Source: Luteibacter sp. SG786 (GTDB lineage Bacteria > Pseudomonadota > Gammaproteobacteria > Xanthomonadales > Rhodanobacteraceae). Taken from it: a stretch of DNA of 64,000 nucleotides. The position numbers and the translations under genes are program-made. A model generated the notes under the pieces. That model made no database searches. It saw only the letters and a program-made list of their open reading frames with translations, and was not told the origin of the DNA. Location: the NCBI RefSeq assembly GCF_011759605.1, contig NZ_JAAOYX010000003.1:608107-672106 (forward strand), given 5' to 3'. Shown here piece by piece: positions 49,656 to 58,315 of this stretch; the first letter of the stretch is position 1, and every line of letters starts with the position of its first letter.

Positions 49656-50590
49656 GGGGTGAACTCCTTGGTGTTCTCGCGACCGAACAGGTAGCCGCTC
49701 GGATTTTCGTCGAGGCGCCGGGTGATGGAACGCAGCGAACCCAGCGTGTCGCGCAGTTCGTGCAGGGCGGGGCCGAGTTGTCCCAGGCTGGAGGCGCCAC
49801 CGTTGAGTGCATCGTTGTTGTCGTTGAGCAGGCGGTCGATCGTGGCCATCGAATGTTCCAGGGATGCCATGGCGCGCTGGGCACTTTCCAGCGTGGCCTT
49901 GCCCTGGCCTTCCACGAGGCCGTTGGCGTTGTGCACCAGGGCGCGACTTTCGGCCAGCGTCGCATTGGCCTCTTTCGTCGCCGTGGCCAGCTGGCCGATC
50001 AGGGCCCGGATGTCCTCCCGCTCGTCGGCAATGACCCCCGTGGTCTTGTCGAGATGGTCGAGCGTGCGTTCGATGGCGTGCACATTCTCGTTGGACAGCA
50101 ACTGGCTCGCCCGCGCCGCCGCCTGGTTGATATTGGTAATGAGGTCTTCGCCGTTCGCGAGAATGCGCGAGAGCGGGGAGGGATCCGCCACGATGCTGGG
50201 CACCTCGCCGTTGTGCCCCACGAGCAGCGGACTGCCCGGCGAGCCACCCGACAACTGGATGATCGCGACGCCGGTCACGCCCGTGAGGGCCAGCTTCGCA
50301 TGCGTGTCCCGGCGCAGTGGCGTATCGCCGGCAACGCGGATGCGCGCCAGCACGCGCCGTGGGTCTTCCGGGTCGAGGCGCAGTTGCATTACGTCGCCCA
50401 GATGGATGCCGTTGTACTGCACGGCACCGCCCCGCGACAGCCCGGTCACGGCCTCGTTGAAGACCACGTCGTAGTAATTCCATTCCTGGTCGGAATGCGC
50501 CTTGGCCAGCCATACGCCGAAGCCGAGACCGAAGAGCACGACGAGTACCGTGAACAGTCCGATAAGGATGTGGTGCGCGCGGGTTTCCAT
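49652..50590 (-). CDS. MCE-domain (MlaD-like) lipid-transport protein
   Basis: 312 residues: one N-terminal TM helix (about 8-30), an MCE domain (about 40-115, 'GGAVQYNGIHLGDVMQLRLD', 'KLALTGVTGVAIIQLSGG'), then a long helical part (about 140-290) with many Asn/Ala, as in the needle-forming helices of larger MCE proteins. It is longer than E. coli MlaD (183 residues) because of this helix. It works with the ATPase and permease upstream; substrate likely phospholipid. Confidence 0.9.
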   Translation of the reverse strand: METRAHHILIGLFTVLVVLFGLGFGVWLAKAHSDQEWNYYDVVFNEAVTGLSRGGAVQYNGIHLGDVMQLRLDPEDPRRVLARIRVAGDTPLRRDTHAKLALTGVTGVAIIQLSGGSPGSPLLVGHNGEVPSIVADPSPLSRILANGEDLITNINQAAARASQLLSNENVHAIERTLDHLDKTTGVIADEREDIRALIGQLATATKEANATLAESRALVHNANGLVEGQGKATLESAQRAMASLEHSMATIDRLLNDNNDALNGGASSLGQLGPALHELRDTLGSLRSITRRLDENPSGYLFGRENTKEFTP

Positions 50591-50598
50591 ATGAGTCC

Positions 50599-51381
50599 CT
50601 AGCCCCCGCCCCGATGGGCGGCGAATGTGGCCGCGCGGCCGCGCGGTCCGTTGAAATACGCCTGCACCCATGCGTCGTCGGTTTTCGCCACCTCGTCGAT
50701 GGGGGCGGCAGCGAGCACGCGTCGCTGCGACAGTACCGCGACGCGATCGCAGGTGGAGTACAGGGTGTCGAGGTCGTGGGTGACGAGGAAAACCGTAAGC
50801 CCGAGGGCGTTGCGCAAGGTGACGATGAGGTTGTCGAAGGCCGCGGCGCTGATCGGGTCCAGCCCCGCGGTAGGCTCGTCCAGGAAAAGGATTTCCGGGT
50901 CAAGCGCAAGCGCCCGGGCGAGGGCCGCGCGCTTGATCATGCCCCCCGACAGCTGCGAGGGGTACTTGCGTCCGGCATCCACGGGAAGGCCCGCAAGCGC
51001 CAGTTTCACTCCGGCGAGGCGCTGTGCGTCCATGCGTGGAAGGCCCGCGTGCTCCACCAGGGGCAGGGCCACGTTCTCCGCCACCGTCAGCGAAGAGAAC
51101 AACGCACCGCTCTGGAACAGCACGCCGAAGCGGCGTTCCACCTGCGAGCGGCGGTCTTCGGGCAAGGCGAGCAGGTTTTCCCCGAACACCCTGACCTCGC
51201 CCGCGACGGGGCGCACGAGTCCAACGATGGTTCGCAGCAACACCGACTTGCCGGTACCCGACCCGCCCACGATGCCGATGATCTCGCCGCGGTAGACGTC
51301 GAGGTTGAGGTCCTCGTGCACCGTCTGGGTACCGAAGCGGTTCACCAGCCCGCGCACCTCGATGACGGTTTCGGCGGTCAC
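50599..51381 (-). CDS. MlaF-like ABC transporter ATPase
   Basis: 260 residues with Walker A 'GGSGTGKSVLLRTI', Q-loop 'LFQSGALFSSLTV', signature 'QLSGGMIKRAALARAL' and Walker B 'EILFLDEPTAGLDP'. The 'SGAL' after the Q-loop and 'GGM' in the signature are typical of MlaF rather than of other ABC ATPases. It starts with GTG 51381 overlapping the permease stop (GTGA). Confidence 0.93.
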   Translation of the reverse strand: MTAETVIEVRGLVNRFGTQTVHEDLNLDVYRGEIIGIVGGSGTGKSVLLRTIVGLVRPVAGEVRVFGENLLALPEDRRSQVERRFGVLFQSGALFSSLTVAENVALPLVEHAGLPRMDAQRLAGVKLALAGLPVDAGRKYPSQLSGGMIKRAALARALALDPEILFLDEPTAGLDPISAAAFDNLIVTLRNALGLTVFLVTHDLDTLYSTCDRVAVLSQRRVLAAAPIDEVAKTDDAWVQAYFNGPRGRAATFAAHRGGG

Positions 51382-52520
51382 CAGTCCATCTCCATATAGA
51401 AGAGTGCGGCCAGCGCGTCCAGGAGGATCACCACGAAGATCGACTGCACCACGGCGGACGTGGTGTGCTCGCCCACCGACTGCGCGCTACCGGCGACCTT
51501 GAAACCCTCCATGCAGCCGATCACGGCGATCATGAACGCGAACACCGGCGCCTTCGCCATGCCGACGAGGAACTGCGTGAGCGACATGTCCGCCTGGAAC
51601 ATGGTGAGGAACATCGACGGGGACATCTTCAACACCGCCATGCAGACCACGGCACCGCCGACGACACCGGAGATCATCGCGATGAAGGTGAGCATGGGGA
51701 GGGCGATCAGCAGGGCCAGCACCCGGGGGAGCACCAGCAGTTCCACCGGGTCGAGGCCGAGCGTTCGTATGGCGTCGATTTCCTCCCGGGCTTTCATCGA
51801 GCCGATCTGCGCGGTGAAGGCGCTGGCCGTGCGGCCGGCGAGCAGAATGGCCGTGAGCAGCACCCCGAACTCGCGCAGGAAGGCGAAACCGATGAGGTCC
51901 ACCGTGAAGACGGTGGCGCCGTAGCTGGCCAGGGCGGTAGACCCGAGGAAGGCCACCACGCAGCCCACCATGAACGACAGCAGTGCGAGGATCGGCACGG
52001 CGTCGAGGCCGGTCTGCTCGATGTGCGAAACCAGCGAGGTCACCCGCCAGCGGTGCGGACGCCACACCGTGGCGGCGAAACCCTGGAGGGTGATGCCAAT
52101 GAAGGCCAGGAGCTTGGCGGTCTGTCTCCAGAAGCCGTGCATGGCCCGGCCGATGCGCTCCAACGTCACCACGAAACCGGCGTCGCGGCGACGCTTCACC
52201 CCGGTGCAATAGGTGTCGATGGCGTCGCCGACGGTCTTCAGCAGCGCACGGCGCGCCGGAGGCAGCGCCTCGTCTTGTGCCAGTGCCTGGGTTCGCGCGC
52301 TGCCCAGCAGTTCGGCGATGACGAAGGCGCCGGAGGTATCCAGGGCGCCCAGGCGGGAGATATCGAGTGTTACTGCCGCATCGATCGAGCCGGCCAGTTC
52401 GGTGGCCCTTTGCTGCAGCGCCGGGTAATGGGGAAGGGTCCAGTCGCCTGCCAGGGACAGCCGCGCGCCGCCCGCGTCGCGGGAAAGGACTGCTGAGCCG
52501 GGGAAGGTTGCCGTCGCCAT
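51378..52520 (-). CDS. MlaE-like permease with N-terminal STAS-like domain
   Basis: 380 residues. The first 110 resemble a STAS domain ('DAAVTLDISRLGALDTSGA'), and the rest is the MlaE permease with 'GCVVAFLGSTALASYGA', 'LTAILLAGRTASAFTAQIGS', 'EIDAIRTLGLDPVELLVLPR'. In E. coli the STAS protein MlaB is separate; here it is fused to the permease, as in the larger family of MCE permeases. The start at 52520 is the one that begins closest to the domain; ATG 52568 is the alternative. It is divergent from gcvT. Confidence 0.9.
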   Translation of the reverse strand: MATATFPGSAVLSRDAGGARLSLAGDWTLPHYPALQQRATELAGSIDAAVTLDISRLGALDTSGAFVIAELLGSARTQALAQDEALPPARRALLKTVGDAIDTYCTGVKRRRDAGFVVTLERIGRAMHGFWRQTAKLLAFIGITLQGFAATVWRPHRWRVTSLVSHIEQTGLDAVPILALLSFMVGCVVAFLGSTALASYGATVFTVDLIGFAFLREFGVLLTAILLAGRTASAFTAQIGSMKAREEIDAIRTLGLDPVELLVLPRVLALLIALPMLTFIAMISGVVGGAVVCMAVLKMSPSMFLTMFQADMSLTQFLVGMAKAPVFAFMIAVIGCMEGFKVAGSAQSVGEHTTSAVVQSIFVVILLDALAALFYMEMDW

Positions 52521-52638
52521 GGATGGCAAGGCTAGCAGGAGTCGGCGGCCCCCTGTCTTGGTTGCCATTGGCCTTTGACGGCTCGCGACCGGATAATGGG
52601 AGGCTGTTCCCGCCGTCCATCCCCTGCAAGGTACGCCG

Positions 52639-53745
52639 ATGACCCAGAAGACCGAACTCAACGCCACCCATCGCGAGCTGGGCGCCCGCATGGTCGACTT
52701 CGGCGGCTGGGACATGCCCATCGCCTACGGCTCGCAGATCGAGGAGCACCACGCCGTGCGCAAGGACGCCGGCATGTTCGACGTGTCGCACATGACCGTG
52801 GTCGACCTCGGCGGCGATCGTACGCGCGAGTTCCTCCGCAAACTGGTGGCGAACAACGTCGACAAGCTGGCGAAGACGGGCAAGGCGCTCTACACCTGCA
52901 TGCTCGACGAAAACGGCGGCGTCGTGGACGACCTGATCGTCTATTTCCTCCGCGAGGACTTCTTCCGCCTCGTGGTGAACGCCGCCACCCGGGACAAGGA
53001 CCTGGCGTGGATCGAGAAGCAGGCGGCCCCCTTCGGCGTCACGGTACGCGAGCGCCCCGAGTTCGGCATGATCGCCGTGCAGGGCCCAAACGCACGCGAG
53101 AAGCTTATCGGCCTCCTGCCGGAGGAAGTGCGCGAGAAGGCGCGCAAGCTGGGCAAGTTCGCCGCCATCGAGGTGGAGGGGCCGAACGGCATGCCGCTGT
53201 TCCTCGCGCGCACCGGCTACACGGGTGAAGACGGCTTCGAAGTCGTCGTGCCCAATGCACGGGTGGTCGAACTGTGGAACCTTTTGCGCGAAGCAGGCGT
53301 CGCTCCGGCAGGTCTCGGCGCGCGCGACACGCTGCGCCTTGAGGCCGGCATGAATCTCTACGGCCAGGACATGGACGAGTCGGTCACCCCGTGGGAAGCC
53401 GCGCTCGCGTGGACGATCTCCCTCGACGAGGGCCGCGACTTCATCGGGCGCGCCGCGCTCGAGAAGCAGAAGGCCGACGGTGTGCGGCGCACGATGGTCG
53501 GGCTGGTCATGGACGACAAGGGCGTGCTGCGCCACGGGCAGAAGGTGCTTACGGCGGCCGGCGAAGGCGAGATCCTGTCCGGCGGGTTCGCACCCACCCT
53601 GGGCAAGTCGGTGGCCTTCGCGCGCGTGCCGGTCGGCGAACTCGGCGCGGTCCGCGTGGATATCCGCGGCCGCGAAGTGCCGGTCCGGGTGGTGAAGTTC
53701 CCCTTCGTCCGCGACGGCCAGCCCATGCCGGGCATCGCCGGTTGA
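52639..53745 (+). CDS. gcvT: Aminomethyltransferase, glycine cleavage system T protein
   Basis: 368 residues: '[19 protein letters not shown]', 'AGMFDVSHM', '[20 protein letters not shown]', '[11 protein letters not shown]' and '[16 protein letters not shown]' are canonical GcvT motifs. It transfers the methylene group from the GcvH-bound intermediate to tetrahydrofolate. No glycine riboswitch fits in the 118-base spacer upstream. gcvH follows at 55317, separated by one unrelated minus-strand gene; gcvP is not in the window. Confidence 0.96.
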   Translation: MTQKTELNATHRELGARMVDFGGWDMPIAYGSQIEEHHAVRKDAGMFDVSHMTVVDLGGDRTREFLRKLVANNVDKLAKTGKALYTCMLDENGGVVDDLIVYFLREDFFRLVVNAATRDKDLAWIEKQAAPFGVTVRERPEFGMIAVQGPNAREKLIGLLPEEVREKARKLGKFAAIEVEGPNGMPLFLARTGYTGEDGFEVVVPNARVVELWNLLREAGVAPAGLGARDTLRLEAGMNLYGQDMDESVTPWEAALAWTISLDEGRDFIGRAALEKQKADGVRRTMVGLVMDDKGVLRHGQKVLTAAGEGEILSGGFAPTLGKSVAFARVPVGELGAVRVDIRGREVPVRVVKFPFVRDGQPMPGIAG

Positions 53746-53766
53746 AAGAGCCGGGTGGCGGAAAGG

Positions 53767-53790
53767 AAAGGGCGGCGCTAGCCGCCCTTT
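53767..53790. terminator. Bidirectional hairpin between gcvT and the DUF3103-like gene
   Basis: A perfect ten-base-pair stem, AAAGGGCGGC (53767-53776) / GCCGCCCTTT (53781-53790), with loop GCTA. The A/T ends make it usable on both strands, and it lies between two convergent stops. Confidence 0.75.
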
Positions 53791-53800
53791 CGCGTTTCGA

Positions 53801-55018
53801 TCAGAGGCTGTTCTTGCCCGGCTTTTCGGTCTCCGTGGACTTGTCCGCGTAGGCCTTCAGCCCCGGACCAACGATCACTCTCGGTGTCAGGCCGATCTTT
53901 GCCCATCCGCGTGCGCCGACTCTCGGATTGTCCCGGGTGTAGTGACTGCCACGCTCCAGCATATAGAAGGAGTCGATGTAGTCCGCCGAGTTCTCGAACC
54001 ATTTGCCCGGCATCACATCGATGATCGTGTTGGCGATTTTGGCCAGGCCAGCGGAAATGAGCGCATAGGGCGCCCCCGGGGAGACCACGAGCGATACGTC
54101 ACCGACAGCGGAGATGACGGCTTTGGTCAACTCCTTATAGTTAAAGTCGCCGTCGTCTTCGAAGAGCTGCACGTTCACATAATTGGCGCCGAAATTCCGC
54201 CAGGTGATGAAATCCTGACCCGGCTTGTACCACCGCTTGTCGTGGTCCAGCCATGGCATGTCCACATTGACGATTTCCGGTTTGCCATCGGGATTCACCC
54301 CCGAGACGATGGCGAAAACTTCGGCGTCGCCGGCCGTGTCGGGTTCCCGGTCATCGGTCAGGTAGATGTCGGTGAGTACGGAAACATCTTCCTGGGATGC
54401 GGCCGAGCTACGTATCCGCGATGTCGCTCGTGGCGCTTCGGATTGCAAGCCCCCCTGGCGCAGCGACTCGTTCATGATCCGCATGCCCGCGCTCAGGGCT
54501 GCCGCATTGGTCGATTCGACGACGAGCATCGGCACGTCGGGTGCTGCGTCGACCGGATAGCGGCGCTCTGTGCCGCGCTCGTCGTAGGCGACCAGTTCCT
54601 TCTGACGGGTGACGGGGTTCTTTACGATCGTCGCGGTCCAGACGCCACGGGTGTTCGCAAGCGGCTGACCGCCCGTGCCGGATACGTGTAGATCGAGCAG
54701 GCCTAGAACCGCCCCGTCCAGGCCGCGATAGCGAATGGCCTGCCTGTCCAGGTCGCGGAGCTCTTCCTTCGCAGCTTCCCCGCGGGTGACGTCCTTGGGC
54801 TCGTAATCGCGCAGTACATCGGCAAGCGCCGCCTGATTCTTGTGCAGCTGGCCCTGCAAGGCATGGTTGAAGGCAGCGTCGTTGACGAGTGTCGCAAGAT
54901 GACGGGCGGCCTCCTGGCGGGCTTCGCCGACGCTGGCGACCTCGGCCGCCATCAGCGGCGAGGAGAGAGACAGCGCCATGGCGGTGGCGATCAGGGTGGT
55001 CTTGAGAATCCGTTTCAT
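53801..55018 (-). CDS. Secreted DUF3103-like protein
   Basis: 405 residues with a clear signal peptide (KRILKTTLIATAMALSLSSPLMAA). The mature protein has 'PDVPMLVVESTNAAALSAGM', 'LTDIYLTDDREPDTAGDAEV', 'VSGVNPDGKPEIVNVDMPWL' and 'NYKELTKAVISAVGDVSLVV'. The 'VDMPWLDHDKRWY' block resembles what I remember of DUF3103 proteins from Vibrio and relatives. No catalytic motif is visible. It sits alone between gcvT and gcvH on the opposite strand. Likely periplasmic or secreted. Confidence 0.72.
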   Translation of the reverse strand: MKRILKTTLIATAMALSLSSPLMAAEVASVGEARQEAARHLATLVNDAAFNHALQGQLHKNQAALADVLRDYEPKDVTRGEAAKEELRDLDRQAIRYRGLDGAVLGLLDLHVSGTGGQPLANTRGVWTATIVKNPVTRQKELVAYDERGTERRYPVDAAPDVPMLVVESTNAAALSAGMRIMNESLRQGGLQSEAPRATSRIRSSAASQEDVSVLTDIYLTDDREPDTAGDAEVFAIVSGVNPDGKPEIVNVDMPWLDHDKRWYKPGQDFITWRNFGANYVNVQLFEDDGDFNYKELTKAVISAVGDVSLVVSPGAPYALISAGLAKIANTIIDVMPGKWFENSADYIDSFYMLERGSHYTRDNPRVGARGWAKIGLTPRVIVGPGLKAYADKSTETEKPGKNSL

Positions 55019-55261
55019 GGGGAAGCTCCGTGGTGGATGCTGCGATGGGTTCGTAGGGAATGGATCGCCGCAGATGGGGGAGGCGATCGGGATGCGGCGT
55101 CAGAACCGGGCCGCGGCTACAAGGTAGACCCGTGCGCCCACGGCGTTCTGTCGGTGCGTTCGCCGCTGGCTGTGAGGAAACATCCTCCAGGCCGGTAAGC
55201 CCCGGGCCGGACATGCGCTAGGAGCATGCCGGGTACGGCTTTCTCGCGAGCCACTTACCGG

Positions 55262-55267
55262 TACAAT
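55262..55267 (+). promoter_or_regulatory. Candidate -10 box (TACAAT) upstream of gcvH
   Basis: TACAAT lies 49 bases before the gcvH ATG within the otherwise GC-rich 298-base spacer 55019-55316. The -35 is weak. Nothing else was seen in that spacer. Confidence 0.35.
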
Positions 55268-55316
55268 CGAGTGTCCCATTCCCGCACCCGTACCGAGACG
55301 AACGAGGCCCTATCCC

Positions 55317-55712
55317 ATGAGCGAAATCCCAGGCGATCTGAAGTTTGCGAAGTCCCACGAGTGGGTTCGCGTCGAAAACGACGGCAGCGTGACCGTCGGC
55401 ATCTCCGACCATGCGCAGGAGTCGCTCGGCGACCTGGTATACGTCGAGCTCCCGGAAGTAGGCAGCTCGGTCGAGGCTGGCGCAGGCACGGCCGTGGTCG
55501 AGTCGGTGAAGGCAGCCTCCGATATCTATGCGCCTGTGTCGGGCGAAGTCATCGCGGTGAACACGGCTCTCAGCGACAAGCCGGAAACGATCAACGAAGA
55601 TGCCTACGGCGAGGGTTGGATCTTCAAACTGAAGATCAGCGATAAGTCGCAACTCGACGATCTGCTCACGCCGGACGAGTACGCCGAGGTCGCCGAAAGC
55701 GACGATCATTGA
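55317..55712 (+). CDS. gcvH: Glycine cleavage system H protein
   Basis: 131 residues: '[20 protein letters not shown]', '[20 protein letters not shown]' and '[18 protein letters not shown]' with the lipoylated Lys (K65), ending '[10 protein letters not shown]'. It shuttles the aminomethyl group between GcvP, GcvT and GcvL. Own promoter and own strong terminator suggest a single-gene transcript. Confidence 0.97.
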   Translation: MSEIPGDLKFAKSHEWVRVENDGSVTVGISDHAQESLGDLVYVELPEVGSSVEAGAGTAVVESVKAASDIYAPVSGEVIAVNTALSDKPETINEDAYGEGWIFKLKISDKSQLDDLLTPDEYAEVAESDDH

Positions 55713-55735
55713 TCCCCTTCGGCAACCCCGAATCG

Positions 55736-55767
55736 ATGCCGGTCGTCCTCGACCGGCATTTTTTTTG
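55736..55767 (+). terminator. Rho-independent terminator of gcvH
   Basis: A ten-base-pair stem, ATGCCGGTCG (55736-55745) / CGACCGGCAT (55750-55759), with loop TCCT, followed by eight T. Confidence 0.92.
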
Positions 55768-56144
55768 TCCCGGAGGGGGTGCCGGGGAAATTTTTTTTTG
55801 CCCCCGATTTGCACTTCGTTCATCCCCGGAACGGCGCCGGTTCGGAGTTGTTCTGGCGTCGCCCATATTAGAAACAGACCGCTGCCGAGAACCCGCGTCG
55901 TTTCTCACGACGAACGAAATATGCCTTTATTTATGATGTTTGCTGAACCGAATAGGCGTGAGCGTGTGTTTAGTCTTTTGCGTTCCGACAACACGAAAGC
56001 GATCCGCTAAGCGACCGAACGAGCCTTCCGAGGGCACTCGATGTCGCTGCTATCCCGCCGCAAGGTCTTCAATTTAGTGCCAAAATTTATTGACAGCGGA
56101 AATGTTCAGGAATAGCTTTTGCGTCAATCGACGGGGAACCCGGA
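55768..56144. other. 377-base AT-richer spacer upstream of the MetJ-H1 gene
   Basis: No gene is seen. The region is visibly poorer in G and C than its neighbours, with a T9 run at about 55791-55799 and AT-rich patches at 55925-55940 and 56075-56120. No clear tandem met box (AGACGTCT) was found. It holds the candidate promoter of the downstream gene. Confidence 0.5.
56090..56118 (+). promoter_or_regulatory. Candidate promoter of the MetJ-H1 gene
   Basis: A perfect -35 box TTGACA (56090-56095) is followed after 17 bases by TAGCTT (56113-56118), a poor -10. The ATG lies 26 bases after it. Confidence 0.4.
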
Positions 56145-56741
56145 ATGGAAACAGGAAAATTCATCAGACCGTATGTGGAGCATGGTTCGAAAGCGGGGTC
56201 GGTTCGCAAGATCACAGTCTCGATTCCGCTGCATGTGCTCCGCCTGCTTTCCGATGAACGTACTCGCCGCCAGGTGAACAATTTGAGGCACGCTACGAAC
56301 AGCGACCTGCTGGTCGAAGCGTTCCTCCACGCTTTTACTGGGCAACCACTGCCAACTGATGAGGAGCTGAGACGAACCATGGCCACTGCCAAGAAATCCA
56401 CTGCCAAGAAATCGGCCGCCAAGAAGGCGACCAAGAAGTCGACCGTGAAGAAGACCGCCGCCCGCAAGTCGCCGGCGAAGAAGGCCTCGACCCGCAAGGT
56501 CGCGACCCGTAAGGCTGCTACCCGCAAGTCGCCGGCGAAGAAGGCCGCTGCGAAGAAGGGCGCTCGCAAGACGTCCACCCGTAAGGTCGCCGCCAAGAAG
56601 GCGGTGAAGAAGGCCGTACGTAAGGCCACCGCCAAGAAGGCCACGCGCAAGGCTTCGCCGCGCAAGGCTGCTTCGAAGAAGGTCGCCGCCGCCAAGGTGG
56701 TCCGCGCGACCAAGACCGCCAAGGCCGCGAAGGCCAAGTAA
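56145..56741 (+). CDS. metJ: MetJ methionine repressor fused to a histone-H1-like Lys/Ala-rich tail
   Basis: 198 residues. Residues 1-76 are MetJ: 'FIRPYVEHG', '[15 protein letters not shown]' (the beta-strand that reads DNA), '[17 protein letters not shown]' and '[19 protein letters not shown]' are almost the E. coli sequence, including the ribbon-helix-helix and the SAM-contact region. Where E. coli MetJ continues for about 27 residues, this protein changes to a tail of about 120 residues made of AKK, TRK and SPAKK units, with 38 Lys, 10 Arg and no Asp or Glu by my count. Such tails are found in HctB/H1-like nucleoproteins. An in-frame ATG at 56379 marks the junction. The MetJ part looks poorer in GC than the tail. 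Confidence 0.9.
   Translation: METGKFIRPYVEHGSKAGSVRKITVSIPLHVLRLLSDERTRRQVNNLRHATNSDLLVEAFLHAFTGQPLPTDEELRRTMATAKKSTAKKSAAKKATKKSTVKKTAARKSPAKKASTRKVATRKAATRKSPAKKAAAKKGARKTSTRKVAAKKAVKKAVRKATAKKATRKASPRKAASKKVAAAKVVRATKTAKAAKAK
56379..56741 (+). CDS. Possible stand-alone H1-like protein from an internal start
   Basis: The ATG at 56379 lies in frame at the domain junction and would give [16 protein letters not shown]..., a typical beginning of bacterial H1-like proteins. GAGGAG lies about 12-17 bases before it, a little far for a good ribosome binding site. This 120-residue product would be a DNA-compacting nucleoprotein. It is listed as an alternative product of the same gene and not as a separate locus. 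Confidence 0.4.
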   Translation: MATAKKSTAKKSAAKKATKKSTVKKTAARKSPAKKASTRKVATRKAATRKSPAKKAAAKKGARKTSTRKVAAKKAVKKAVRKATAKKATRKASPRKAASKKVAAAKVVRATKTAKAAKAK

Positions 56742-56778
56742 GCGTCATCTCCAATAAGAAAGTACGTTAGCGAATTAG

Positions 56779-56803
56779 CTCCCCGCGGTGCCCAGCGCGG
56801 GGA
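56779..56803 (+). other. Hairpin after the MetJ-H1 gene
   Basis: CTCCCCGCG (56779-56787) pairs with CGCGGGGAG (56795-56803). It has no T run and stands before the stronger terminator at 56820. Confidence 0.6.
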
Positions 56804-56819
56804 GTCACTTCGAAGACTT

Positions 56820-56852
56820 GACCCCGGCCTCGCCGGGGTCGTTCGTTTTCAG
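56820..56852 (+). terminator. Terminator of the MetJ-H1 gene
   Basis: GACCCCGGC (56820-56828) / GCCGGGGTC (56832-56840) with loop CTC, then GTTCGTTTTC. Confidence 0.75.
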
Positions 56853-56996
56853 GCCCCGAAAAGCTCCTAGTCGGGCGAACTGGATTCACGCGGCCATTAC
56901 GGTTACCTTGTCGCCACATCGCGCTGCGGAGGACGGGGGGTCTTCCGCGTCAAGCCATAGAGGGGCGCGCGTCAGCGGAGTCCGTTCCGAATCGCC

Positions 56997-58019
56997 ATGG
57001 ATACCCGTCATCGCCTTTCCTCGCGCCGCCATGTACGCGGTGCCGTCAATCCCGTCACGCTTGCGGTCGTCGTCATCGTCGTGGCTCTCGCCATCGCAGC
57101 GTGGTTCCTGATCATCAAACCGTACCGCGACGCATCGGCCGGTCTGTCTCCCGGACCCACCGCGTCGCAGAAGACGGCGGCGGCGCGCGAAGCCCCACCC
57201 GCCAACGTGGATGCGCTCAGCGTCGATCAGCTGCTGGCCGAAGCCCGCACCGCCATGAACGAGCAAAGGCTCGTCGCCCCGGCGGGTAACAACGCTTTCG
57301 AGTTCTATATGAAAGTGCTGCAAAAGCAGCCGGGCAATCCGGTGGCTGCCGATGCGTTGCGCGAGACCTTTTCCTACGGCGCCGCCGCCACCGAACAGAC
57401 GATCAACCAGCGGGATTTCGCCGAAGCGCAGCGCGAGATCGACCTGCTCGCCAAGGCGGACCCCGAGAACTACACGCTGACGATCCTGCGTTCCAAGCTC
57501 GATGCCCAGCGCAAGACGCTCGACCGCGAACAGCAGCAGGCGCTGGATGCTCAGAAGGCTCAGCAGCTTGCTCAGCAGAACGCAGCGGCGGCAGCAAAGC
57601 AGCAGGCCGAACAGGCCGCGGAAGCACAGCGTCTGGCGGCGGCACGCGAACAGGCGGCCCGTACCGCCCAGCAGCAGACCTCCGCACCCGCCAGTCGCCC
57701 CGCCGCCACCCCGGCGCCGCGCCCGGCGGCACCCGAGGCCGACGCGATCAGCGACGCGGTACTCGTGCGCCAGGTCACTCCGCGCTACCCGACCGCAGCG
57801 ATGCGCGCGAACCAGGAGGGCTGGGTCGACGTCGAACTGACCGTGGGCACCGACGGTACCGTGGGCAACGTCACGGTGGTGGACTCGCAGCCCAAGCACG
57901 TTTTCGATCGCTCGGCGATCGACGCAGTCAGCCGTTGGGAATACAAGCCGGCCACACGCAACGGCGAACCGATGGCGGTAACACTCCGGCGACGGTTGCA
58001 GTTCAACCTCGGCCGGTAA
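56997..58019 (+). CDS. TonB-family energy-transducer-like protein
   Basis: 340 residues: a short basic N-terminus, one TM helix (about 18-40, 'PVTLAVVVIVVALAIAAWFL'), a long Ala/Gln-rich helical stretch (about 170-245) and a C-terminal TonB domain (about 250-340, 'LVRQVTPRYPTAAMRANQEG', 'VDVELTVGTDGTVGNVTVVD', 'AVSRWEYKPATRNG'). It resembles the TonB-box-binding end of TonB; the linker is Gln/Ala-rich instead of Pro/Glu/Lys-rich. No ExbB/ExbD is adjacent. A terminator follows directly. Confidence 0.85.
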   Translation: MDTRHRLSSRRHVRGAVNPVTLAVVVIVVALAIAAWFLIIKPYRDASAGLSPGPTASQKTAAAREAPPANVDALSVDQLLAEARTAMNEQRLVAPAGNNAFEFYMKVLQKQPGNPVAADALRETFSYGAAATEQTINQRDFAEAQREIDLLAKADPENYTLTILRSKLDAQRKTLDREQQQALDAQKAQQLAQQNAAAAAKQQAEQAAEAQRLAAAREQAARTAQQQTSAPASRPAATPAPRPAAPEADAISDAVLVRQVTPRYPTAAMRANQEGWVDVELTVGTDGTVGNVTVVDSQPKHVFDRSAIDAVSRWEYKPATRNGEPMAVTLRRRLQFNLGR

Positions 58020-58027
58020 GACGAAAA

Positions 58028-58057
58028 AGCCCTCGCGACAAGCGGGGGCTTTTTTTT
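58028..58057 (+). terminator. Terminator of the TonB-family gene
   Basis: AGCCCTCGC (58028-58036) pairs with GCGGGGGCT (58042-58050, one G-T pair), followed by a T run. Confidence 0.88.
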
Positions 58058-58183
58058 GGTTCTTCACGGATTACCGGGGACAACAGATGGTTCGGTCGAT
58101 GCCTGTAGTTTCCGCGGGCTCGTCCCGGCGTCCATTGACCTGGTATCGCCAAAGCGCTATGCACCGTAGCGTTTCGCATGGGC

Positions 58184-58315
58184 CCTTGGTGCCCACCCTC
58201 GCTGCTCAGACAGGTCCTCCGCGTTCGTAGCGGAAGGCCGCTGCCGCGGCCCATGTACTTATCGGCCTGCGGCCGCTCACTTGTGCGGAACTCGCCTCGA
58301 GGGTGGACACCAAGG
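58184..58315 (+). repeat. 132-bp element with 18-bp terminal inverted repeats (copy 1)
   Basis: Begins CCTTGGTGCCCACCCTCG and ends CGAGGGTGGACACCAAGG, which are inverted copies with one mismatch. Inside are blocks shared with copy 2 in the opposite direction, for example CTGCTCAGACAGGTCCTCCG and GGCCGCTCACTTGTGCGGAA, and a central hairpin GGCCGC-TGCC-GCGGCC. No coding sequence is supported. It looks like a small non-autonomous mobile or REP-type element. Confidence 0.75.

Noticed and set aside
49656-50909. Upstream extension of the PqiC-like frame through the MCE gene
   Set aside because: The lipoprotein signal begins at 49655; upstream sequence is the wrong frame of the MCE gene.
52521-52638. 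Glycine riboswitch upstream of gcvT
   Set aside because: The spacer is only 118 bases and shows no tandem aptamer pattern.
56379-56741. A tandem DNA repeat or assembly error as cause of the Lys-rich tail
   Set aside because: The units are similar at protein level but varied at DNA level, the frame stays open to one stop, and a terminator follows, so it reads as a real coding sequence.
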